This document shows positions 7,481 through 14,396 of a DNA stretch of 39,463 bases, piece after piece. Below the pieces are notes generated by a model. That model was given only the letters and a program-made list of their open reading frames with translations. It was not told the DNA's origin and searched no databases. This stretch comes from Spirochaetaceae bacterium (GTDB lineage: Bacteria > Spirochaetota > Spirochaetia > SZUA-6 > Bin103). Position 1 is the stretch's first letter, and every line of letters starts with the position of its first letter. Both the position numbers and the translations under genes were made by a program. Location: assembly GCA_028821475.1 (NCBI GenBank), contig JAPPGB010000172.1, forward strand, positions 1 to 39,463, written 5' to 3'.

Positions 7481-8479
7481 ATGCTTGCTTTCATCCGCCG
7501 ACGATTCTTCATCGCGATCCCGCTGCTGGTGATGATCTCCATTGCCTCGTTCGGCATCATCCTGCTGCCGCCGGGGAGCTACGTCGAGACCTACATCCAG
7601 CGCCTCGAGGAGCAGGGCTTCCTGGCCAATGAGAGCGTGATCGAACAGCTCTACCGGCAATACGGGCTCGACAAGGATCCGGCGACCCAGTACTGGCTGT
7701 GGATGCGCAACTTCCTGACCAAGGGAGAGATGGGGCGCTCCTTCATCTACAACATGCCGGTCACCGACCTGATAATGGAGCGCCTGCCGCTGTCGCTCGC
7801 CTTCACCTTCGCGGCGTTCGCCGTGACCTGGATCATCGCCGTCCCGCTCGGCATCTACTCCGCGGTACGGCAGTACTCGCTGACCGACTACGCGGCGACC
7901 ACCATGAGCTTCGTCGGCCTGGCGGTGCCCAACTTCCTGTTGGCGCTGGGGTTGGCCTACGTAGTATTCGTCAATACCGGCCATGCCATCACCAGCCTGT
8001 ACTCGCTGGAGTACCGCAACGCCCCCTGGTCGTTGGCCAAGGTAATCGACGTCGCCAAGAACGCCTGGCTGGGCGTCGTGGTGCTCGCCGTGGGCGGCAC
8101 CGCGCCGCTGGTACGGATCCTGCGCGGCACCCTGCTCGACGAACTGAAGAAGCTGTACGTGACCACCGCACGCGCCAAGGGATTGCGCGAAACGCGCGTC
8201 ATCTTCAAGTACCCGGTGCGCATCGCCTTCAACCCGCTGATCAGCACCATCGGCTGGACGCTGCCGGCCCTGGTCAGCGGCGAGGTGATCGTGTCGCGGG
8301 TGCTGGGTCTGGAGACCCTGGGGCCGGTGCTGCTGGAGGGCGCGCTGTCGGAGGACATGTACCTCGTCGGCAGCATCGTGATGATCCTGAGCGCGCTGGT
8401 CATTGTCGGCACCCTGGTGTCCGACATCCTGCTGGCGGTGATTGATCCCCGCATCCGCTTCGGCCGGAGCGCCGGCTGA
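7481..8479 (+). CDS. ABC transporter permease, DppB/OppB type
   Basis: Inner-membrane permease of 332 residues for the importer whose binding protein is encoded upstream. It begins MLAFIRRRFFIAIPLLVMIS, giving the first membrane helix, and continues with GEMGRSFIYNMPV, then SLAFTFAAFAVTWIIAVPLG as the next helices. The cytoplasmic EAA-type loop that contacts the ATPase is ARAKGLRETRVIFKYPVR. The C-terminal IDPRIRFGRSAG is typical of DppB proteins. The stop (8477-8479) overlaps the next ATG by one base (TGATG), so the two permeases are translationally coupled. No ATPase gene is linked. Confidence 0.93.
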   Translation: MLAFIRRRFFIAIPLLVMISIASFGIILLPPGSYVETYIQRLEEQGFLANESVIEQLYRQYGLDKDPATQYWLWMRNFLTKGEMGRSFIYNMPVTDLIMERLPLSLAFTFAAFAVTWIIAVPLGIYSAVRQYSLTDYAATTMSFVGLAVPNFLLALGLAYVVFVNTGHAITSLYSLEYRNAPWSLAKVIDVAKNAWLGVVVLAVGGTAPLVRILRGTLLDELKKLYVTTARAKGLRETRVIFKYPVRIAFNPLISTIGWTLPALVSGEVIVSRVLGLETLGPVLLEGALSEDMYLVGSIVMILSALVIVGTLVSDILLAVIDPRIRFGRSAG

Positions 8480-9666
8480 TGGCGCGACGGGGCGCCGGCG
8501 CGGCTGCCGCCCGCGCGGCGGCGCCGGGTCGGGCCGCGGCGGAGACCACGGCATCCGACAACGGAGCCACGACCGCCGAAGAGCGTGCCTTCGTCGCTTC
8601 CCAGCGGCAACTGGTGTGGCGCAAGTTCCGGCGCCACAAGCTGGCGGTGATGGCAATCGTGGTGCTCGGCGCGCTCTACTTCATCTCGCTCTTTGCCGAG
8701 TTCTTCACTCCCTACCCGGCGCTGCACCGCTTCAAGGAGTTCGGCGAGGCGCCGCCTACCCGCGTCCGATTCGTCAGTCCCACGCGCGGGTTGAGCCGGC
8801 CGTTCGTATTCGCCCGGGCGCGCGAACTGGACAAGGCCACCTTTACCTACCAGTACACCGACAGCGACCGCGAACTCGTCATCCGCTTCTTCGTGCGCAG
8901 CGAGGAGCCGTTCACCCTGCTCGGTTTCATCCCCTGGAACGTCAAGCTGTTCGGGATCGAGGATCCGTCGGTGCCGCTGTTCCTGTTCGGCTCCGACCGG
9001 CTCGGGCGCGACGTGTTCTCGCGCACGTTCTACGCCGGCCGCGTCTCGCTGTTCATCGGCTTCGGCGGCGTGTTCGTGGCGTTCATCCTCGGGGTCATCC
9101 TGGGCGGCATGTCGGGCTACTACGGAGGCGTGGTGGACGACGCGATCCAGCGCGTCATCGACATGCTGCTGAGTATTCCTACCATCCCGCTGTGGATCGC
9201 GCTGTCGGCCGCCCTGCCGCACGACTGGGGCATCCTCAAGATCTACTTCGCCATCACGATCATCCTGGCGCTGCTGGCCTGGCCCGGCCTGGCGCGGGTG
9301 GTGCGCGGCAAGCTGATCAGCCTGCGCGAGGAAGACTTCGTGATGGCGGCCCAAGTCGCAGCGGCCAAGAACGGCGCCATCATCCGCCGCCACCTGGTTC
9401 CCGGCTTCACCAGCTACCTGATCACCCATCTCACCTTGGCGATACCCTTCATGATCGCGGGAGAAACCGCGCTCAGCTTCCTGGGCCTGGGCATTCGGGC
9501 GCCGGCGGTGAGCTGGGGCACGCTGCTGCAGGACGCGCAGTCGATCTCGGTGCTGGCACTGCAGCCGTGGCTGATCATCCCCGCGTTTCCCGTGATCCTG
9601 GCGGTGATGATGTTCAACTTCGTCGGGGACGGCCTGCGCGACGCCGCCGACCCCTACGCCGCCTGA
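8479..9666 (+). CDS. ABC transporter permease, DppC/OppC type with extended periplasmic loop
   Basis: Second membrane subunit of the first importer, 395 residues and longer than classic DppC (about 300). The first 45 residues are Ala/Arg-rich and probably disordered. The first membrane helix is about 54-75 (AVMAIVVLGALYFISLFAEF). Residues about 80-168 form an enlarged outside loop that includes RFFVRSEEPFTLLGFIPWN, seen in a known subgroup of oligopeptide permeases. The conserved FGSDRLGRDVFSR (170-182) then leads into the transport core, with the EAA-type loop near AAQVAAAKNGAIIRRHLVPG and the end FVGDGLRDAADP. It is coupled to the preceding permease by a one-base overlap. No ATP-binding subunit follows. 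Confidence 0.93.
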   Translation: MARRGAGAAAARAAAPGRAAAETTASDNGATTAEERAFVASQRQLVWRKFRRHKLAVMAIVVLGALYFISLFAEFFTPYPALHRFKEFGEAPPTRVRFVSPTRGLSRPFVFARARELDKATFTYQYTDSDRELVIRFFVRSEEPFTLLGFIPWNVKLFGIEDPSVPLFLFGSDRLGRDVFSRTFYAGRVSLFIGFGGVFVAFILGVILGGMSGYYGGVVDDAIQRVIDMLLSIPTIPLWIALSAALPHDWGILKIYFAITIILALLAWPGLARVVRGKLISLREEDFVMAAQVAAAKNGAIIRRHLVPGFTSYLITHLTLAIPFMIAGETALSFLGLGIRAPAVSWGTLLQDAQSISVLALQPWLIIPAFPVILAVMMFNFVGDGLRDAADPYAA

Positions 9667-9735
9667 CCCGCTGCCGCCGGTCGCGGGCTCCGCTGCGTGC
9701 GTTGCCCGTCCCGGACGGTGGAGACTTGGGGCAGG

Positions 9736-10212
9736 TTACGGCTTCAGGTGCTCGCCCGGGCGGCGGTTCGTTGCCGCCGGGGCGGCGGTCCCGGTGTAGC
9801 GCGGCAGCAGCGGGAGCAGACGCCGGCGTGTCTCCGGCGGTACCCCGTCGGTGGATGCCCGGTGGCCGGCCGAGTAGGAGGCCTGCATCCGCTCCGAGAG
9901 GTCGTCCCAGCGCGGCAGGTACCACATGGTCAGCACCATGCGCCGCCGCTCCGTGCCGTTCGCCCGCGGCGCGTGCAGCACGCGCGAGTCGCCGATCAGC
10001 AGGTCTCCGGCCTTGATCGGCACGTCGATCTGCCCCGCGGCATCGGCGTACTTGACCGACGTGTCGGGATTCTCGTAGCGGATGTCGGTGCCGTGCCCCT
10101 CGTACTCGTGCTGCGGAAAGCGGCGCCGGTGCGAGTCCGGGATGACCCGCAGGCAGCCGTTCTGCGGTGAGGTGTCCACCAGGTAGTACATCAGGAGGTT
10201 GACCGAGGGGCG
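9736..10212 (-). pseudogene. 5'-truncated PhyH-family dioxygenase remnant
   Basis: The reading frame encodes only the C-terminal half of a PhyH oxygenase: SVNLLMYYLVDTSPQNGCLR, VIPDSHRRRFPQHEYEGHGT, then IKAGDLLIGDSRVLHAPRAN with the distal histidine and RRRMVLTMWYLPRW with the likely 2-oxoglutarate arginine. Upstream of about 10212 the minus-strand frame stays open by GC bias, but the residues no longer look like PhyH and are antisense to the P450 gene. The HxD iron ligands and the N-terminal helices are missing, so the protein cannot be active. The break is 47 nt from the start of the divergent P450, pointing to a rearrangement there. Confidence 0.8.
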
Positions 10213-10247
10213 AGTAGGTGGCCAGCATTGAGCATACCAACTCTCGT

Positions 10248-10261
10248 GGAGGGAGCTCCTG
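10248..10261 (+). promoter_or_regulatory. Shine-Dalgarno sequence and CTG start of the P450
   Basis: GGAGGGAG (10248-10255) stands 6 nt, counted from GGAGG, before CTG (10259-10261). Translation from this CTG gives MSNQEPPGPRGVPLVGN, with the proline-rich PPGPRG lead that P450s have. The first ordinary start, GTG 10301, lies inside this motif and has no ribosome site, so CTG initiation is the better reading. Confidence 0.6.
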
Positions 10262-11620
10262 AGCAACCAAGAGCCGCCGGGACCGCGCGGCGTCCCGCTG
10301 GTGGGCAACGCACTGCACTTTCGCCGCGACCCGCTGGGTTTCCTGACCCGAGCGGCGCGCGAGCACGGTGACATCGTACGGCTCACCGCGGGCCGCCAGG
10401 AGATGCTGTTCATCAACCACCCGGCGCTGCTGGAGAGCGTGCTGGCCACCAACGCGCGCCGGTTCACGCGCAGCAAGTCGAAGCCCCCCACCCGGCTCGA
10501 CCATCTGCTGGCCGGTGGCGAGGACGTGTACCGGGTGATCAACTTTCCCGGCGACGAGGACTTCTGGGTCCGCGAGCGGCACCGGTTCAACCCGCTGCTG
10601 AAGGGCAGCGCCCTCGCCCGCTACGGCCCCACCATGGTGCGCATGGCCGAGCGGCACATCTCCACCTGGCGGCAGGGGGAAGTCCTCGAAGTACACCGCG
10701 AGATGAGCCGGCTGTCGCTCGACATCGTGCTCAACTCCCTGTACGGGGCCGACTACCCGGATCGCCGCGACGCGATTCTGGATACCTGCGAGACGATCGT
10801 GCGCGACATCACCCACCGCGCCACCCACCCCTTCCAGGCGCCGCCGATCGTGCCGACGAAGGAGAACGTCAAGCTGCGCAAGGCGGTGCGGGAGGGACGG
10901 GAACTGATCGAAAGGGTGATCCGCGAGCATCCGGAAGTGCATGACGGCGCCGGCGACCTGATCGAGGTGCTGCGCCGCGCCGGCGATGCCGAGCCGGACC
11001 TGCTGCGCAGTCCCGAGTGGCAGTACCAGTTGGTGGCGCTGCTGATCGCCGGCCACGAGACCACGGCGGTAGCCCTGACCTGGACCTGGTACCTGCTCGC
11101 CCAGCACCCGTCGGCCACGGAGCGGCTCATTGCGGAGGTGGATGCGACCGTCGCCGGACGCGCGCCGACGAAGGACGACATGGCGGCGCTGGCCTGGTGT
11201 GACGCCGTGTTCAAGGAGGCGCTGCGCTTGTATCCGCCGGTGCCGGTCATTCCGCGCATGGCGTACGAGGAGTTCACCCTCGGCGGATACACGGTGGCGC
11301 CGGGCACGGTGATCCTGATCTGCCCGTGGGTGACGCACCGCGACGGGCGATTCTTCGCCGACGCGGAGCGGTTCCGCCCGCAGCGCTGGCTCGACGGCCC
11401 CGAGCCGCGGCGCTACAGCTACCTGCCGTTCAGCGCCGGTCCGCGCACCTGTATCGGGCAGGGCTTTGCCACCGCGGAGTCGATCCTGGCCATCGCGCGC
11501 ATCTCGCAAGACTATCGGCTCGAGTTGACCGCCGGCGAGCCGCCGCGGCCGGCGCCGTGGGTGGGGCTGAGGCCGCACAACGGCATGCCCATGCAGATCG
11601 TCGGGCGGAACGGGAAGTAA
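10259..11620 (+). CDS. Cytochrome P450 monooxygenase
   Basis: Soluble haem-thiolate monooxygenase of 453 residues. The proline-rich start PPGPRGVPLVGNALHFRRDP is followed by the I-helix oxygen-binding AGHETT (264-269), the ExxR of KEALRLYPP (E320-R323) and the haem loop FSAGPRTCIGQGFA (391-404) with the cysteine ligand C398. There is no membrane anchor and no fused reductase; no ferredoxin or reductase gene is linked, so electron donors must lie elsewhere. The GNAT gene begins 4 nt after the stop and is probably cotranscribed. The substrate is unknown; the ETT/ExxR pattern resembles bacterial fatty-acid or terpene P450s related to the CYP102 class, which is only suggestive. Confidence 0.93.
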   Translation: MSNQEPPGPRGVPLVGNALHFRRDPLGFLTRAAREHGDIVRLTAGRQEMLFINHPALLESVLATNARRFTRSKSKPPTRLDHLLAGGEDVYRVINFPGDEDFWVRERHRFNPLLKGSALARYGPTMVRMAERHISTWRQGEVLEVHREMSRLSLDIVLNSLYGADYPDRRDAILDTCETIVRDITHRATHPFQAPPIVPTKENVKLRKAVREGRELIERVIREHPEVHDGAGDLIEVLRRAGDAEPDLLRSPEWQYQLVALLIAGHETTAVALTWTWYLLAQHPSATERLIAEVDATVAGRAPTKDDMAALAWCDAVFKEALRLYPPVPVIPRMAYEEFTLGGYTVAPGTVILICPWVTHRDGRFFADAERFRPQRWLDGPEPRRYSYLPFSAGPRTCIGQGFATAESILAIARISQDYRLELTAGEPPRPAPWVGLRPHNGMPMQIVGRNGK

Positions 11621-11624
11621 CAAC

Positions 11625-12413
11625 ATGCCGGCATCCGCCGCCGCGGAACTGGAACGAGCCATGGAGGTGTTCGCGCGCGGATTCTCCTACGTCCGCAGCC
11701 GCACCCACCCCTACGAAGCAACGAAGGTCGGCGTGCCCGGCTACCCTGATGCGCCGCCGCTGTGGCTACTGCGCGACGCCCCGCGGCGCCGCGGCAACTA
11801 TCGCAGCGAGGAGTGGGTGAGCTGCAACCTGCCCGCGGCCGCGGTGGACGCCGCCGCGCGCGCCGGCACCCGCGGCCGCTACGTGATCTGCGCCATCCAT
11901 CCTGCCGGTACCTCGGACCAGCCGTTGCGCGACGGCTTCAAGACGCTCGACTACCGGCTCAACACCACCGAGCCGCTGATGGCGCACCCGCTGCACCGCA
12001 TTCCGCGCGTGCCGGAGCCGGCGGTGATTGAGCGCGTACTGACGGCGGAGATGGCCGAGCGCCTGCACCGGGCCACCAGCAACCGGCAGATCCGCCCCGA
12101 CGACCTGCATCCGGGCGCTCGGCAGCGCCAGTACGTGGCGTTCATCGACGACACTGTGGTGGGCTGGGTGGGCAGCATCACCGTGAACGGCGCCACCTGG
12201 TGTCAGAACCTGTTCGTGGTGGAACAATACCGGCGCCGCGGCATCGCCCGCGCCATGCTGTGCCGCATGCTGCGCGACGACCGTGCGCACGGCGCCAGCA
12301 TGGCGGTGCTGACTTCCAGCCACACCGGTGCCAAGCTCTACCCGCTGGTCGGCTACCGCCAGATCGGCCTGTTGCTGGCGTACACTCCGAGGCGCCGCGC
12401 GAACGCCGGCTGA
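11625..12413 (+). CDS. GNAT-family N-acetyltransferase
   Basis: A 262-residue protein with an unrecognised N-terminal half (1-130; FSYVRSRTHPYEATKVG, LWLLRDAPRRRGNYRSEEWV) and a C-terminal GNAT acyl-CoA-dependent transferase domain. The acetyl-CoA-binding motif A is LFVVEQYRRRGIARAMLCRM (196-215), followed by MAVLTSSHTGAKLYPLVGY, the usual strand and helix near the domain end. The start is 4 nt downstream of the P450 stop, which implies coupling. The substrate cannot be predicted. The position beside a P450 could mean modification of the same metabolite or simple co-location. Confidence 0.82.
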   Translation: MPASAAAELERAMEVFARGFSYVRSRTHPYEATKVGVPGYPDAPPLWLLRDAPRRRGNYRSEEWVSCNLPAAAVDAAARAGTRGRYVICAIHPAGTSDQPLRDGFKTLDYRLNTTEPLMAHPLHRIPRVPEPAVIERVLTAEMAERLHRATSNRQIRPDDLHPGARQRQYVAFIDDTVVGWVGSITVNGATWCQNLFVVEQYRRRGIARAMLCRMLRDDRAHGASMAVLTSSHTGAKLYPLVGYRQIGLLLAYTPRRRANAG

Positions 12414-12495
12414 AGCGGTGCGGGCGCCGCGGCAACCCGTGCGGGAAGCCGGCGGCGCGCGGCACTCGATGGAGCCGGGGTTTCACCGCGGGCTG

Positions 12496-13458
12496 CTACA
12501 GCCCGAGCATGAACTGGAAGATGCGGTCGCGCAGCCCCGGCAGCGCCTCGTGCTCGAAGTCGGGGAAGACCACCATCTCCTTGGGAGCCGTAATCTTGTT
12601 GTAGGCGGCGAACTGCGTGGAGGGCGGGCACACCTGGTCCATCAGCCCCACCCCCATCAGCACCCGCCCTTCGATGCGCGCCGCGAGGTGCTGCGCGTCG
12701 ATGTAGCCGAGACGCTCGAAGTAGTGCGCCTGCCGCTCGTGCGTGGGATCGAACATGCGGAAGAAGTCGCGCAGCTCGCGGTAGGCGCGCTCGGCCTGGT
12801 CCATCTCCCACACCCGCTGGTAGTCGCACAGGAATGGGTACACGGGAGCGGCGCGCCGGATGCGCGGCTCGAGGGCGGCGCAGGCCAGGGTCAGGCCGCC
12901 GCCCTGCGAGGCGCCGGTCGCCCCCACGCGCCCGGCGTCCACTTCGTCGAGGTCCAGGACGATGCCGGCGAGCTGTGCCGTGTCGAGAAAGATGTGCCGG
13001 TACAGGAGCTGGTCCGGGCCGTCCGCGAGCCCGCGGATGATGTGGCCGTACAGCGTGTTGCCGCGCACGCCGCCGGCGTCCTCGGAGCGGCCGCCCTGGC
13101 CGCGGCAGTCCAACGCCGCCACCGTGAAGCCGGCAGCGACGTAGCCGAGCATCTCCGACCACTCCGGCGACTGGCCTCGGTAGCCGTGAAACATCAGCAC
13201 CGCAGGACCGGGTTCCGCGGCCCCGACGCGGCGCAGCAGCTTGGCGTGCACGCGCGCTCCTCCGGCGCCGGTGAAGTAGAGGTGCTCGCAGCGCGCGAAC
13301 GGCGCCTGGAACTGCGCCGGCACCAGTTCCACCGCCGCGTTCACCGCCTGCAGCTCCCGGTGCGCCCGCTCCCAGTAGGCGTCGAAGTCGGCGGGCCGGG
13401 GGTTGGTACCCCGGTAGTCCCGCAACTGGTCGAAGGGAAGGTCGAACAAACCTGGCAT
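12496..13458 (-). CDS. Acetyl xylan esterase / cephalosporin-C deacetylase family hydrolase
   Basis: Alpha/beta-hydrolase of 320 residues, close to the known length of AXE1-family esterases (about 320), which remove acetyl groups from short xylo-oligosaccharides and cephalosporin C. The start MPGLFDLPFDQLRDYRGTNP matches the family. The oxyanion region is MFHGYRGQS, and the triad is S184 in GATGASQGGG, D274 in GLMDQVCPPS and H303 in DFEHEALPG. AAGGAGG (13464-13470) is placed 5 nt before the ATG at 13458, which excludes the longer frame to 13536. There is no signal peptide, so it acts in the cytoplasm. A 26-bp tandem repeat lies in its upstream region. Confidence 0.9.
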   Translation of the reverse strand: MPGLFDLPFDQLRDYRGTNPRPADFDAYWERAHRELQAVNAAVELVPAQFQAPFARCEHLYFTGAGGARVHAKLLRRVGAAEPGPAVLMFHGYRGQSPEWSEMLGYVAAGFTVAALDCRGQGGRSEDAGGVRGNTLYGHIIRGLADGPDQLLYRHIFLDTAQLAGIVLDLDEVDAGRVGATGASQGGGLTLACAALEPRIRRAAPVYPFLCDYQRVWEMDQAERAYRELRDFFRMFDPTHERQAHYFERLGYIDAQHLAARIEGRVLMGVGLMDQVCPPSTQFAAYNKITAPKEMVVFPDFEHEALPGLRDRIFQFMLGL

Positions 13459-13533
13459 CGTGGCCTCCTTGGTCTCAATGAGTCTCGTCGAGTCTCGCCA
13501 CGAATTCGATGCCTCGCGTGGAACCACGCAGAT

Positions 13534-13617
13534 CAACGTGATGCGGACCCTTTTGCGCTCAACATGATGCTGACCGCTTCGCGTTCAACATGATGCTGAC
13601 CGCTTCGCGTTCAGCAT
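13534..13617. repeat. 26-bp tandem repeat, about 3.2 copies
   Basis: Two identical 26-bp units (13560-13585 and 13586-13611; CAACATGATGCTGACCGCTT followed by CGCGTT) are preceded by a degenerate unit at 13534-13559 and followed by a 6-nt partial unit. It lies between the esterase start and the ParA gene 3' end, in a 188-nt gap with no gene. No spacer of variable sequence separates the units, so it is a minisatellite and not a CRISPR. Confidence 0.9.
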
Positions 13618-13646
13618 AGCGCAGATCGCGGCGGCTGCCGGAACCC

Positions 13647-14396
13647 CTATACCGTTGCCAACAGCCGGCGGCACTCCTGCCACAGCGCCTGGTAAGCCGC
13701 CGTGCCCTGCGACGAAGGGCGGTGGGCAACGATCGGCTTGCGCGTCTCGCCCATGCGCTCAATGTCGGCGCGGTACGGTACCGCCGTGTTCAGGAAACCC
13801 GCGTCACGCCGCCGCAGATCCGCCATCGCCTGCCGGTGCAGCCGCTTGCGGTCCTCCACCATCGAGAAGAACGGGACGATCCGCTCGCGGCGGGCGCCGG
13901 TCTTGGCTGCCAGCACCAGCAATTCCTCGTAACCACGGACTGCCAGCGGCGACGGCACCACCGGCGCCAGTACCAGGTCGGCGGCGTGCAGCACGTGTTC
14001 CATCAACCGGCCCGCCCCCGGCGAGCAATCGAGCACCACCCACCGGTACGAGCGCCTCACCCCGCGCAACGCTCGACGGATTCCGGCGCGCTTGCGGCTG
14101 ACCGGCCCCAGCAACCGCTCCAGGTGGCGCATGCCCAGGCGCGACGGCACCAGGTCCAGGCCCGGGTACGGAGTGGCCGCCGCCTCCGCACGCAGCCCGC
14201 CACGCCCGGACAGCAACCGCGCCGGCTTGCGCTTCAGCGTCGCCTCCGGGGCCAGACAGAACCCGGCGGCGCCCTGCGGATCCAGGTCCCAGAGCAGTGC
14301 CGGTGCGTCGTCACGCGCGGCCAGTACCGCCAGGTTCACCGCCGCGGCGGTCTTGCCGACGCCGCCCTTCACGCCGGCCACCGCAATGACCGTCAC
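13647..14396 (-). CDS. ParA/MinD-family ATPase
   Basis: Deviant-Walker-A ATPase of 249 residues. The P-loop is GVKGGVGKT (8-16), with the signature lysine K10 and catalytic K15. DLDPQG (37-42) forms switch I and the Walker B aspartate is D123 in WVVLDCSPGAG. Such ATPases dimerise on ATP, bind DNA or membrane and position plasmids, chemoreceptors, carboxysomes and other cargo. The GTG start at 14396 overlaps the TGA of the CHAD gene (GTGA), so the pair is translationally coupled. No parB, minC or flagellar gene is nearby, so it is an orphan ParA with the CHAD protein as its only obvious partner. The open frame extends upstream to 14447 but those residues lie inside the CHAD gene. Confidence 0.9.
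   Translation of the reverse strand: MTVIAVAGVKGGVGKTAAAVNLAVLAARDDAPALLWDLDPQGAAGFCLAPEATLKRKPARLLSGRGGLRAEAAATPYPGLDLVPSRLGMRHLERLLGPVSRKRAGIRRALRGVRRSYRWVVLDCSPGAGRLMEHVLHAADLVLAPVVPSPLAVRGYEELLVLAAKTGARRERIVPFFSMVEDRKRLHRQAMADLRRRDAGFLNTAVPYRADIERMGETRKPIVAHRPSSQGTAAYQALWQECRRLLATV

Noticed and set aside
8479-9666. The enlarged loop of the DppC-type permease as a novel domain
   Set aside because: The loop with RFFVRSEEPF...GFIPWN is shared by a known subgroup of oligopeptide permeases, so it is a subfamily feature.
13534-13617. CRISPR-like array
   Set aside because: Units are contiguous with no unique spacers, and there is no cas gene in the window.
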